Shown in pieces: positions 33,449 to 46,500 of a stretch of DNA of 64,000 bases. The translations under genes and the position numbers were made by a program. The DNA is from Theristus sp. LFF4_11 (Eukaryota > Nematoda > Chromadorea > Monhysterida > Xyalidae), in assembly GCA_030248135.1 (NCBI GenBank), contig JASANC010005140.1, positions 1-64,000 of the forward strand, given 5' to 3'. The first letter of the stretch is position 1. Each line of letters begins with the position of its first letter. The notes under the pieces are model-generated. The model did no database searches and was not told the origin of the DNA. It saw only the letters and a program-made list of their open reading frames with translations.

Positions 33449-34551
33449 GGAACATCGAACATGCAACATCATTCTTTTTTTGTTCATTGGTAAATTGGGC
33501 TGGGGGAATTGCCCGTATTGCCTGTTTCCGCCGGAATTTGGTACCTTAGAGTTTCCGGAACCGGCGCGCGAACAAAAAAAATCGTTAATTTAAAAACAAA
33601 TGATGAAAAAAATCTTCATCCATTTCACAAATGTGCACAAAAATTGCTTTTTATACATTTTTTATTTTGCAATCGAATCGAATGTTTCAGATTTTCAAAC
33701 ATAAAATACTAAAAATGCACATGAGGACGTTGAACCCAAAACTAGCGATAGCGCATGTGAATCAACAGATAGAAATTGATTCGAATTTGGAAACAGAACT
33801 TGATTGATAAAAATGGGCCCTTTGTCACCTGGCAACGACAGCAGATATATTAGTGACGTTAGTTTTTTTTTCGTTGCTCGTAAGTTTTAATGTTTTATTG
33901 ACCCATAAATTGAATTTGTCCCTCCCTATGTGAGTGAGTGAGTTTATTTGGCGTTTTGTACGCTTTTCTGGGTTAGCCCTGCCTGGTTAAAAGCATCGCC
34001 TAAAATCCCCAAATGACCACAACTATCTGAGAGAGAGGTTTTTTCGGCCCAGTTCAGTTCAGTTATCTGTCTAAAAAAAATCTCAACCCAGCTTTCTATC
34101 TCTATCTTGAAATGTAAGTTCAAAGTTTATGTAACAAACGTTACCGTTGTTGAATACGATGTCGAGACAATTCCGAATACCGACCACCGACCGACAAATG
34201 TCTGTTTGATTGATTAATTGATTGAAGACATAAAATATATCAATTTTTGGCCTACTCGTTTATACATTTCAGCTCGTTTGCATGTCCATCTGATTTCAAA
34301 ATGTCGACCGCTCCCAAAATCACATGCCCCCGTCTGCGGCGTGGCCCCACCAAAATTTTGCAGCTATTTATTTGAAAAATTTGCTGCAGAAAATTGGTGG
34401 AGGTCTAAGTTTGTGCTTCCAAAGTAAGCGACTAAAACTTCAGTTCAAACGGTCCCAACCGTTGGCGAGTTGGAGCGATTCAAAGTTGCACCCACCACTT
34501 TTGGACCACTCTGTATATCGCCCCTCTTAACCGCCCAGCTCTGCAACAACT
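33449..34551. other. Upstream region of PLK4, repeats only
   Basis: It contains a repeat shared with 19900-20010 (at 33490-33570), a SINE body fragment (33935-34010) and the right arm of a family E MITE that ends at CACTCTGTATA (about 34514), only some 40 bases before the PLK4 start codon. No TATA box or other promoter element could be assigned. Confidence 0.5.
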
Positions 34552-37500
34552 ATGAAAGTAAGGGTGCATCTATTTCAGTGTTACCGTTTGAAGCAGTCGA
34601 TCGGCCGCGGTGGTTTTGGAGAGGTGTTTCTAGCCGAGGACATCCGACATCGGACGAAACGAGATGTGGCCGTGAAAATTGTACGTGACATCCAAAGCCG
34701 TTCGCTTCGGATACCGATCTCATTCGAACCCCCATCAGTTCTGTATTTTGTTTCGAGTGCGTGCTCAGATCAACGTGGAGAGCGTGAAGAAACGCGGCCT
34801 CAGCGTTCAGCGGGTCATTGACGAGGTTGAACTGCATCGCCCGCTGCGGCATCCGAATGTCGTACAAGTTCGTAAAAAAACGATTTTTGTTCAAAAAATT
34901 TTGAGTTTTTCTGTTAAATGTGCTGACGACTGACCAACAGCGCAACATTAGGTCTCGCAAGCTGGTTGCTCATCCGACAACAGCCACAATCGGGCTCATT
35001 TACTGGCTGTTTTTTTCGGTGCCAGAAACGCGATCATGTTTGCAGATTGGTAAACGAGTCGTTGTGTTGTGCAATTGCAATTGAAAGGCTAATTCTAAGC
35101 CAACGGGCATTTCAAGCCAATTTTACCCAATAACTTCTAAAGGCGCGTTTAGCAATTAGTTTTTTGTGCGTACGCACGGACACGACACGTATAAAATGGC
35201 CACGCGATTTAGAAATCGTGTCGTGTGTGCTATCTTAATGCATTACGGACACGATTAGTTTGCGTACGGGATTTAGAACGACGTTTGTGCGAGCGGACGA
35301 AAAACTAAATGGTGTTTCCGCCTTAAAGATGTCACAGAAAAGAAACCGGTTTCTTTTCACGCCAAAAATAAAAAACGGTTTTTTACCAACAGAAAATCTG
35401 AATTTTCAGTCGTCAAAACAAATCTAAGTTTTTAATCGTCGAATCCACCACTCGATTGTGTTATTGAATTCTGATGTTTGTTGGTGACTAGAACACCGTT
35501 CATGATTGTTCACAAAACCGACAAGAACGGGTTTTAGCCAGCTTTTCTTGCTCAGTTGTGTGTTTGGCAAAATCCAGAGCAATATTCTATTCGGAGGCTA
35601 GAAAACCATTTTCGAGATAAAATTCCTGTTTTAAAACCGCGAAAAAAACGGTTTCTTTTCACAAAATATTAAAAAACCCGTTTTTTCATCCTTAATAGCT
35701 TGAATGTAAACCCAAGAATGGAATTAAATTATCGATCAGTTCAGTTCAGTTCAGTTTTATTCTGCAGTGCACGGTATAATACCAGAGAAGTGTAAGACAC
35801 CATGAGTAGGCAAGCCAAAAATTGCAAAAATTCGACAACTGATTTTTATGTTCAATAATTTTGATTTGCCAGTTGTTCGACGACTTCTACGACGACCAAA
35901 ATGTGTACATCGTCACGGAATACTGCCGATTCGGCGACATGGACGCGTATTTGAAGAAATATGGACCATTATCTGAGGAAAAAGGTCGGTGGTATACAAA
36001 ACAACAACTGTGAAGTTGCAACTGAATAATTTGGGGGCTTAACAATTGACGCTGTTGTTGGAAACATGTTGCTTGCTGATTGTGTTGTGTTTGTGCGGTT
36101 TTTGAAATTTTTTTCTTTCGCGTACTGCTATTCGCAGTGGGTACTTGTTGCACTGGACAAAAAATGGACTTGTTGGATGCAAAACAGCATATGTCAATTG
36201 AAGTTGAATGTCTATCTTCAGTTAAAAGGCTCAACATTCGAGTTCAAACTTCACGACGTCACCATTTTGTTTCAGCAAGCGAGGTTTTTGAACAAGTCGT
36301 TTATGGAGTCGCTTACCTGCACAGCAATAAAATCATCCATCGCGATTTGTCGACGTCGAATATTTTGATCTCGCGACTGAACGAAACACAGTTTGACGTG
36401 GTTGGTAAAAAACGAGCTGATTTATTTTGGAATGGGTTGAATAACGTGCGTTGTTTATTAGCAGCTGATAAACGAACCAATTTTCAATTTGAAAGCGTGT
36501 TTTACTGTTCCTTTGTGTTGTTTTTCTCCATTTCTGTGACTCAATGCACTTTCAGACGTGAAGGGGGAACATAGTTTCTGTTCTGCTTGTCGTATCTCCT
36601 GAGGTCACGTGAGCAATTTTGATTTGCCGCGTCCACGCATAATTTTTCGGCTCCACTAATCCACAGTTCCACGGATTTCTCTAATCCAAAGGTCGCGGGT
36701 TCGACTCCCGCAGGGGTCTATCCATGCGTGCAGTGCATAGAATCGCACGCAGAACTAAAAAAATTATGCCATTGCGTTTCACGGCTATCTTTGCGTAAAC
36801 AATTGCTGCACTGCAATGTATGGCCTGTTTTTTTAAACGTGTCCCACTGAAATGACGTCATGTGCCACAAAACATGCGCTTGTCGTTCACAGCAAACCAG
36901 ACTATCCGTTTAGCTGATTTCTTCCCGTAAACAAATGGTGAATGTCGAATCAGTCACACCAAACTGAAGTTTTAATGCCTGTACTTTGACAAACGGGCGT
37001 TTTTAAGATCGGCTTTTTCAGAATACCGACCCCCCTTAGGCACAGTTTTTGAAAAGTTTTCAGATTTTAACGAAATTAGCACTAATCGAACCGTCTCGAT
37101 GCGCTGAGTTCGAAAATCATATTATTATAGTTGAGTTATTAGCGCTGAGTTATTTTTTAATTTGACCCGGTTTTATGTTTCAAAAAACGAAAAAACCGTT
37201 TTTTGGGGGGACCTTTAGAAAAATGGCTCTAACTCGCCTCTGCGTTAAGCTATAAACAAAATTCAAAAACCATTCGATTTCTCTTGTGCTTTCGCACGTT
37301 TTTTATGTTAACAATGTTATACAAAAAATGTTGTTTTTGCTTTAAATTTAAGAAAAACCAAAAGAGTATGTGGTTTTTGCTTTGTTTAGGCACTTTTAAA
37401 GCGGATGCGGAGTAGGGTTGCTAAGTGATTCTGAAAGCCCTTGAAAAATGCTACAAGTATGCAAAAAATAAAAAAAATCGATTGCGCATTAAGAAGTAAC

Positions 37501-40500
37501 GAAGCATTACAATATCGATCGTGCGCATACATAAAGAGTATTTCCTAGTAGGCCGACAAATTGTGGAGCAACGGAGACAAAAACCAAAAACGGCTATTAG
37601 GGCAACTTTTTGCGCTGAATCCGAAAAAGTGGGTACCGTTGCAAAATTTTGTTACAGTAACCCAATATTTGTGTTTTTTGACTTTTTTGGCTTTTTTTGG
37701 ATTGTTTCTAATCCGTGTGGTGTTATACTTGAACTAATCAGGCAAATTTGGTATCAATCGGCTCCCCTTAATTATGCGAACAATTTCCATTTAGATACCG
37801 TAACTAAATCGTGATTACGGTAACCCGCAGAGCACGATATTTATCCTTTTTAGCAATTTTTAGACCGAAACTGACATTTTTGATTCATGTAGTGTTCTAG
37901 TTGTTCCAATTGAATCAAATTTGTATCAGTCAATTACTCTTGATCAGACAAACAACTTTCATTTAGATACCGTAACCATAGCTTGACTTCTGTACCTCTT
38001 GAAGCACGGTATTCTACCAAGTTTTCACCATTTTCAGGCATGAAATTGGCTTTATGGTCCATGCAGTGTTATACTTGAACAGATCTAGTCAAATTTAACA
38101 TCTACCGTATTACCTCCAATAAACCCCCATGGGGGATTAATACGTCAGCGACTTTTAGGGGTGGGGGTTTATTGGTGGTGGTGGGGGGGGGGGGTTTATA
38201 AACTATTCTAGGGGTGAGGGTTTGTTGAAAAATGGCAAAAATACCTTGCATGGCAGGCAAGAATGTCGCAGAAACTTCTACTTTTCACAGAGATTTCTTT
38301 TTGTAACAGCCTTTTGTATTGAAATTACCATTAACTCATCCCTTTGGGGCCTTTGGTAGCACAATTTCACCAATGTCACTGCATTCAGCCACTGAATTCG
38401 CTGGGTATGTGTTTCAAACAGGTTTCCAATTAACCCCCATGGGGGATTATTTGTGGGGGGGGGGATTATTCGGAAACTTGTCGGGGGGGTGGGGGTTTAT
38501 TGGTGGGGGGATTAATGGTGGGGGGTTTAATGGGGGTAATACGGTAATAATCAAATTTAGCATCCATCAGATACCGTAATCCTTGTCGACTACCATTCCC
38601 AGTGTGTTTCTTCCCACCCCCAAATTTTTAGGGGCCACCTCGGGTGCTGATTTTTTTATACAGATTACTCCGTGTCTCAAAACGATTTTTATGGAAATAA
38701 AGTTAGAATTAAAGTGGTGAGTTTATCAAAGATAGAGACCAGACGAGCAATATAGAACAACCCATAAATCACAAATAATCACTATAATTACGACAATTAT
38801 CCGATAATCAACTATAAAAAAGAATTTTTTTATTTTTCCTTTTTTCCTTTTTTTCGTTCCTATAGAGGCCGTTTTTAGGATGCGGTGTAGTTCGTATGAA
38901 AAAATAAACACCATATTCGAAGTCAGCAACCTTAATTTGTGTTTGTAACAGGGTTTCAGATTTTTTGTGATGTGTTTTTTTTAATTTTAAATTAATTATT
39001 AAAGGAATTCCCTCCTCATCCCCATGGCATAGGGCACGATAGAAACATCGGGCAAAGTAAGATTTTTTAACTCAGGTTTTGAACGTTTTTCTCAGTAAGA
39101 TTTCTTTTCACCCGAAATCGCCCTTTCGTTACGGTTTCAACACCTGAGGTGGCCCCTGAAAATTTGAGGGTGGGAAGGAACGGGTCAAGCAATGATTACG
39201 GTATCTGAGTGAAAGTTGTTTCCCGGATCAAGGGGAGTGTATTGATCGCGAATTTGACTAAAATTGTTCAAGTGTAACACTACATGGATCAAAACAGCCA
39301 ATTTCAGGCTTGAAAAGGGTACAAAATTAGTAAAATACCGTGCTTTAAAAAGTACGGTAGTCAAGCAAGGATTACGGTATCTCATTGAAAGTTGTTTGCC
39401 TAATCAACGGGAGTCGATTGATGCTAAATTTGACTAGATCTGTTCAAGTATAACACTGCATGGACCATAAAGCCAATTTCATGCCTGAAAATGGTGAAAA
39501 CTTGGTAGAATACCGTGCTTCAAGAGGTACAGAAGTCAAGCTATGGTTACGGTATCTAAATGAAAGTTGTTTGTCTGATCAAGAGTAATTGACTGATACA
39601 AATTTGATTCAATTGGAACAACTAGAACACTACATGAATCAAAAATGTCAGTTTCTGTCTAAAAATTGTTAAAAGGGTAAATATCGTGCTCTGCGGGTTA
39701 CCGTAATCACGATATAGTTACGGTATCTAAATGGAAATTGTTCGCATAATTAAGGGGAGCCGATTGATACCAAATTTGCCTGATTGGTTCAAGTATAACA
39801 CCACACGGATTAGAAACAATCCAAAAAAAGCCAAAAAAGTCTAAAAACACAAATATTGGGTTACTGTAACAAAATTTTGCAACGGTACCCTTTTTTTTCG
39901 GATTCAGCGCAAAAAGTTGCCCTAATAGCCGTTTTTGGTTTTTGTCTCCGTTGCTCCACAATTTGTCGGCATACTAGGAAATACTCTTTATGTATGCGCA
40001 CGATCGATATTGTAATGCTTCGTTACTTCTTAATGCGCAATCGATTTTTTTTATTTTTTGCATACTTGTAGCATTTTTCAAGGGCTTTCAGAATCACTTA
40101 GCAACCCTACTCCGCATCCGCTTTAAAAGTGCCTAAACAAAGCAAAAACCACATACTCTTTTGGTTTTTCTTAAATTTAAAGCATAAAACAGCATTTTTT
40201 GTATAACATTGTTAACACAAAAAACGTGCGAAAGCACAAGTGAAATCGAATGGTTTTTGAATTTTGTTTATAGCTTAACGCAGAGGCGAGTTAGAGCCAT
40301 TTTTCTAAAGGTCCCCCCAAAAAACGGTTTTTTCGTTTTTTAAAACATAAAACCGGGTCAAATTAAAAAAGAAATATGATTTTCAAACTCAGCGCATCGA
40401 GACGGTTCGATTGGTGTTAATTTCGTTAAAATCTGAGAACTTTTCAAAAACTGTGCCTAGAGGTGTGGAGACCGGGTCGGTCGACTCAAAAAGCGAGTCT

Positions 40501-43500
40501 TAAATAAAATGACGTCACGTTAGTCCGGACACGTTTGAATAAATCCACAATAAATAAATGCTCGCACTGTCTGCTTGTGGGCCATGCAGAACCACAAAAA
40601 ATAGTTCTCGCCCTTAATACAGGTGTCATTTTTTTCTCAGAAAATCGGCGACCTCGGTCTCGCCACGATCCAGGCGCATCCGAGTCAAACGCACCAAACG
40701 ATGTGCGGCACCGCTCCGTTCATGTCGCCGTCAGTCGTTGTTTTTATTTCTTTTCACATTTTTTGCAGCTCAGGTTTCATCGTATTTTCGTTGTCGCCTG
40801 TGCGCATTTTCGCTGCTAATTACAACTTGCATGGAATGGAGAATCATTGTTACTCCGACTTGGATAACACCGCATACAGTCTACTTTTAGTTTTATAGCG
40901 GATTCGCCGGAAACCAGCCGACGCATGTATTCTGTGCATGCATTGTTGCTGAGGAGACGGAGTCCAAGCATGCGCAGGACGCATGCCCATGCGTCACACG
41001 TGGTCACCGGCTAATCAGCTAATTGCTCATGAAATAGACTGTAACTCATGAAATTCATGAAGAACACTAACATCGTTTCAGCTGATTTCCACAAATTCCT
41101 GAAATTTTGTAAACTTTCAAAGAAAAACAATAAAACTTATCATTCCAGTGCTTTCGCAATAATTCCAGTGAGGTGGCGCTGCGTCGGCCGCACGACTTCA
41201 AGGCGGACATTTGGTCGCTCGGGGCGCTCTTGTACACGCTGTTGACCGGACGCAAACCGTTCGGCGGCGGCGACAAGGACGGGGGCGGCGACGACGTTCG
41301 CAACATCCTGCAGCGTGTCGTCGGCGGGCAGCGCGACGCGTGCGACGATGCGCGACTGTCGTCGGAGGCGCAAGATCTGATGTCGCGAATGATGCAGCCG
41401 AACCAGACGAAACGCATCAGTTTGCAAGGTTGTGCGGAGCGTTGTTTTTGGAGCTTTTTTTGTTGTCCAGTTTGGTAAACGGAAAGTGAGAGAAGGAAGG
41501 TGTGCTGCACGTTCGCACGCATTGCAGCAGCGCTCGTATCAGTCGGACTTTAGCTGGCATGAAAGCGGATTTTCTTGTGCTGTGCGTGAAGTGGTGACAA
41601 AAATTGCATTATTTTTTCAGAGGTTCCTCAGTACAAGTAACATTGCCGTGTTGCCAAAAAAAGATTTGATCCCCCCCCCTTGATTTTCCGTCAGCCTAAC
41701 CTGTGAAACCGAATAGAGTCATTGTAACTGAAAATAACAGTCAGTGTTGCTGTTTTTTTGTTGCAGAAGTAAAAATCCACCCGTTCCTGCGCAAACATCG
41801 ACGGCTCGGCGCTCGCTCAAACAATCTGATGGTGAGACTTGGCTTGTTTGGTCTTGTAGTTCGAATTCATTGTGTGCAGTATAATTGAGAGATACGTGCT
41901 TGAGTTCTTTTTTTGTACTCGGTGCTTACTTTTCAGTGCTTTCATTTCAGTTTTACATTTTTTTGAAATTTTGTTCAAATTTCTTCAGAGCACCGCAACG
42001 AACGATAGCGGGCGTGGCTCGATGCGCAGTTTCGGCATCAGCGTGCGTTCGGAGAAACTGTCGGGTTTGGTTTTCTGGGCAGAACTGGCAGGATTGTGAT
42101 TTACAGTATGGTGGTGTGCCTGGAATCAGGCGTTTTTAACCATAGCGAACAGCTGCAGATCGTGTAATTTCAATTCCATTGACATTTACAAAATGAATGC
42201 TCGATACTGTGGTAGTTTGTTGCCAACCGTTTCATTGTTTCAGCAACCTTGTGACTTTTTCATTCAGGACATCGATGCACGGCTCGGGCGACGTCAGCCA
42301 TCCCCAAGCAGAACTTATCACCAGTACGACGATGACAACGTTACAGAGTGTGTTGTTTAGATTTTTTTGCTATTTTTCATGAATGCTTTTTTTCAATGCT
42401 TGTCGGCGTGTGCTGTCGAGGTGTTGAGTGGTTGAAAACGCGCCAACAACAGCAACAGGTGCTTATTGGCTAATTCGTTGCATTGTTGTTGTTGTTGTTG
42501 TTGCTTGGCGCCACTCTACAGGGTGTCTCAGAAGTAGTGGGTAGGTGTTTGACGCGTTATTTCTCGAGTTGTGTCGAACCATATTCAATAAAATTTTAGA
42601 CAGTTGTTCAGAAAAGTTCAACTTAGATTTGTGCAAAATTTCAGAAAAATTCATTCACCTGCACACGAATTACAGAGCAAAGCACAAAAAAAATCAAAAA
42701 TGGGCTAGAAAATACCAGATCACGCGATTCCACCGAAAAACAAAGGACAACACTCAATGCAAGCATTCAAAAGAACACTTTAGAATGTGTGTGGCGATAA
42801 CAGCAAACATCAACAACAACGACAACAGTCAACTCAATCAAATTTCTTAAAGTGTTCACCATGAGCCTCAATTAGAGATGTAAGCTTCAAAAAAAAATTT
42901 ATTTTTTTACGTAAAAAATGAGTTTTTTAAATTTTTTTTAAATTTTTCCTATTTTTTTAAATTTTTTTTTAGTTTTTTAGCCGTTTTTGGCATATTTTTT
43001 TTGAAAGTTCAACAAAAATTTTCTTCGACTTTACTTTGTGACATAGTCTTCAACTCTGCAGGTGGTATTCTGGATCGATTTATCGACTTGTTTTGAGCCT
43101 TGGTGAGACATGATCGACTCGTGTCGTCAGTCGTCGTCAGTTCCATCACACCGGTGAGTTGCTTGTTTGTTATTTGAGGGAAATTGAGAGACAAAACACG
43201 AGGCACGATGTCGTCGGTGGAAAAATGGGATCGCCGAAGCCAAATCTGAAATTTTCACCCTCCTCCCATATGAGTGGGGGTCATATGGTAAGTCGGTTGG
43301 TTCTCAGACAGTGATATTCGGACTCCCTGAAAAATTCTGAACAACTTTGTTTAAAAAAAAATTAATAATTTAAAAAATAGGGATTTTTTTGACATCTCTA
43401 GCCTCAATGCATCGCTTGCACCTATCCGTCACGGCTAAAACCGCCTTCTCGCGCATGTAGCACGTCTCAAAAGCCGGTAAGTATGAGAAAAACAAAAGCA

Positions 43501-46500
43501 AACCAATCGGATTGAGAAAAAACATTTTGTATTCATGCATGCAACGATTCGGCCGCATACAAGCTAGTGTTTCACCCGATCCCAGACAAGAACCCCCAGT
43601 TGTGTGCTGAAATCAATGCCTTTGTGTGTTTTTCTCTGTCATTTGTGTGCAGGTAAATGAATTTTTTTTGAAAATTTTGCGTAAATTTAAGTTGAACTTT
43701 TCTGAACAACTGTCTAAAATTTCATTGAATATGGTTTGACATAAAACGAGAAAGAACGCGTCAAACACCTACCCACTACTTCTGAAACACCCTGTACATA
43801 CGTACATCGTGAGATGACTATGAGAGCGACCAATCAGCGTTGTCACATTTGAAACTGAAACGGAATGGTTCTTTCTGAAAAAATAACCGTGTGTTCCATT
43901 CCGATTTTAGCCACAACTCCGCAAGAGCGCCACCGAACTCCCGAACCGAACACCACAACAACAACGGTCATTTCGACCGCACCAATCACTCTCGCGGCTC
44001 GGTGATTGGTCGGCGTGCGCCGTCTCAGTCTCCGCCTCGTCCAACGCACCAATCAGCGCCGCAGTGCGTGCACAGTCAGTACAATCAGGAGGACAATTGC
44101 TGTCGGCGATGCGGCCGGCGGCGGACGCCCTCGAGGTGTTCCGTGAACAGTAAAAACGAGCGCAATGGTGGCGTCGTGGTGGGTGGTTTTTAGTGGTTGG
44201 CTTGGTTGGTTGGTGGTTGAAAGTGGTGGTGATGGTGTCATTGGTGGAACGCGAAACATGAGCCGCTGATTGGCTGAATGGTCGTGGAGTACGCAATCAG
44301 TGCAGCCGTGTAGTTGACGGATAAAAGAGGCGTCCTCGTTCGGGCGAATTTGTTCTGGATTTCGAACATCAGCGTCGATTTGTCCATTAGATAAACTTCG
44401 AACAGTAAAGGAGTGGCGATTTCTTGGACTGGAGAACAACCAAGTTACAGAGACAGGACAGGGTTCACTTATATACGTACAGTATATATCTAAAAATGCG
44501 GAGGACGCATATAAAAGGAGGAATATGGCTTTGTGTAAGCAGTGAGAAACTTTTTTGCTTCACAACTATTTTCAAGTTTCTGATGTGGCACACGGATACA
44601 AGTACATAAGAGTTATATTTTTGCGCCGCTTTTGTTTTGATGAAAAACCTAAAAACCTTCAAAGAGTTTTTCACTTGTCCTCTTCAGTTTAGTGTGAAAT
44701 CACAGCATGTGCGAAATTCTGCAAACCTGTGCAGAAACAAAAAATTAGAGACTTCAAAGCGTTGCTGCAGATAAGCTTTATTGTTGATGACGTACGCACA
44801 GCTATGTAGGTACTGTGGATTTATTCAAACGTGTCCGGACTAAAACGACGTCATTTGGTTTAAAAACGCCCGTTTGTCAAAGTACAGGCACTAAAATTTC
44901 AGTTTGGTGTGACCGATTCGACATTCACCATTTGTTTACGGAAAGAAATCGGCTAAACGGAAAGTCTGGTTTGCAGTGAACGGCAAGCGCATGTTTGGCG
45001 GCACATGACGTCATTTCAATGGGACACGTTTAAAAAAAATAGGTCATACATACCCGTGACAAAAAGGTCTTGTCTTCCGTTAATTTTCACTTTCCTCCCC
45101 AGTTCCAAAAAACCCGAAGGTACCAAAGTCCTGTGGATTGTTGTAGGAGGAGTGTGGATATTAGCTGAACCGTCCGTTCCGTGAGCCATTGCGTTCGCCA
45201 CAAGAAGGGGACATTGCCTTCGCCACAAGAAGGGGACAGTGTCTTTGCCAATGCCTCTGCGCAACGCTTTGTCCTTGGCAAAGCAGTGTCAGTGATCGAA
45301 GATGTTGTCTTTAATTTGGCAGCTTTATGTTACTATTTGCTCGAAATTCATCGAATGTAAAAATTTTGTTTGTCGAAAATGAAGAGGGCTACCATGTGCA
45401 ATCGAAATAATGAATAAACGGCGCAAAAATATGGCTCTTATGTACTTGTATCCGTGTGCCACATCAGAAACTTGAAAATAGTTGTGAAGCAAAAAAGTTT
45501 CTCACTGCTTACACAAAGCCATATTCCTCCTTTTATATGCGTCCTCCGCATTTTTAGATAATATTCTGACTTTTACATAATTCCCAAAATCGGACAAAAT
45601 TCAGAATGCGTTGGGCATCCGTTCTTCCGAACTTCCCATTCGGCTTACAGCGATTACACTGATTTCATTTTTCGTTTTGGAGAGATGTCGCCCGTCAGGT
45701 TCCACGGCCGATTTACCCGAAATCGTCACGATTCAGTATCTAAAACTGTGCTTCCTTAAGAAATCTAACCCAAAAATCCCTGATCAGCGCATTGAATTAC
45801 CCTGGACTCCATAGGTCTCCTGTTTTTTTTTGTTTTTGGACCGATCTCGCCAAGTTTCCACGGCTGATTCGCCCGAATCGTCACGACTTTGGTTATTTAG
45901 TTGCCGTTTTTCTAATTTTGTTTGTTTCAACTAATTATGTGCTTGAATTTGAGGGTTGCTACGCATTGTATTCGTCCTGTTGGTGTAGGCCAGGGGTTTT
46001 AATCCGCTGTGTCTGAAAGGGTCGGGGTAAAAATTTAACTAAATTTTTAAAATCTACGGATGAAGTTATTCCGGGAAACATTTTTGTTCGACTGCGAAAA
46101 TGCCTAAAGTGAAATTTGAAAAGGCGAACACTTGAAACCATGTCAAAACCTATGAACTTTTAAAAATGCTCAATTTTTGACCCAAAAGAGGGCGGGGGTA
46201 AAAAAGTAACCGGTTTTTCAAAATCTACAGCTGCAATTACCCCAGGAAACTTTTTTGCTCGGTTATGAAACAACTTTAGACAAAAAAAGGCTCAATTTTT
46301 AACCCAAAAAGGGCCGGGGCAAAAAAGTAACCAGATTTTTAAAATCTACAGCTGCACTTACCCCAGGAAACTTTTTTGCTCGGTTATGAAACAATTTCAG
46401 ACAAAAATTGAAAGGGCGACACTTGAAATCAGGTCAGAACCTCCAAAATTTTGAAAATGCCTAATTTTTGCCCAAAAAATGGTCGGGGCAAAAAAGAAAT

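Larger units (their letters stand above)
36835..40541. mobile_element. Element G split by foldback F2 in PLK4 intron 4
   Basis: The left part (36835-37002) and right part (40504-40541) together match the uninterrupted copy in reverse at 44822-45031, which has CACGTTT ends and inner ATGACGTCA motifs. The break coincides with TTAA on both sides of foldback F2. G is therefore the oldest layer of a three-level nest. Confidence 0.75.

Noticed and set aside
33251..33549. Pro/Gly-rich reading frames on both strands
   Set aside because: Low-complexity poly-G/poly-C in a hAT-type element; open in several frames at once.
34555..34578. A 21-base intron (GTAAGG to TTTCAG) right after the PLK4 ATG
   Set aside because: Too short for splicing in known animals; reading straight through gives a kinase N-terminus of normal length and spacing.
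36640..36740. Functional tRNA gene
   Set aside because: Only the T arm is convincing; no acceptor stem or D arm can be paired.
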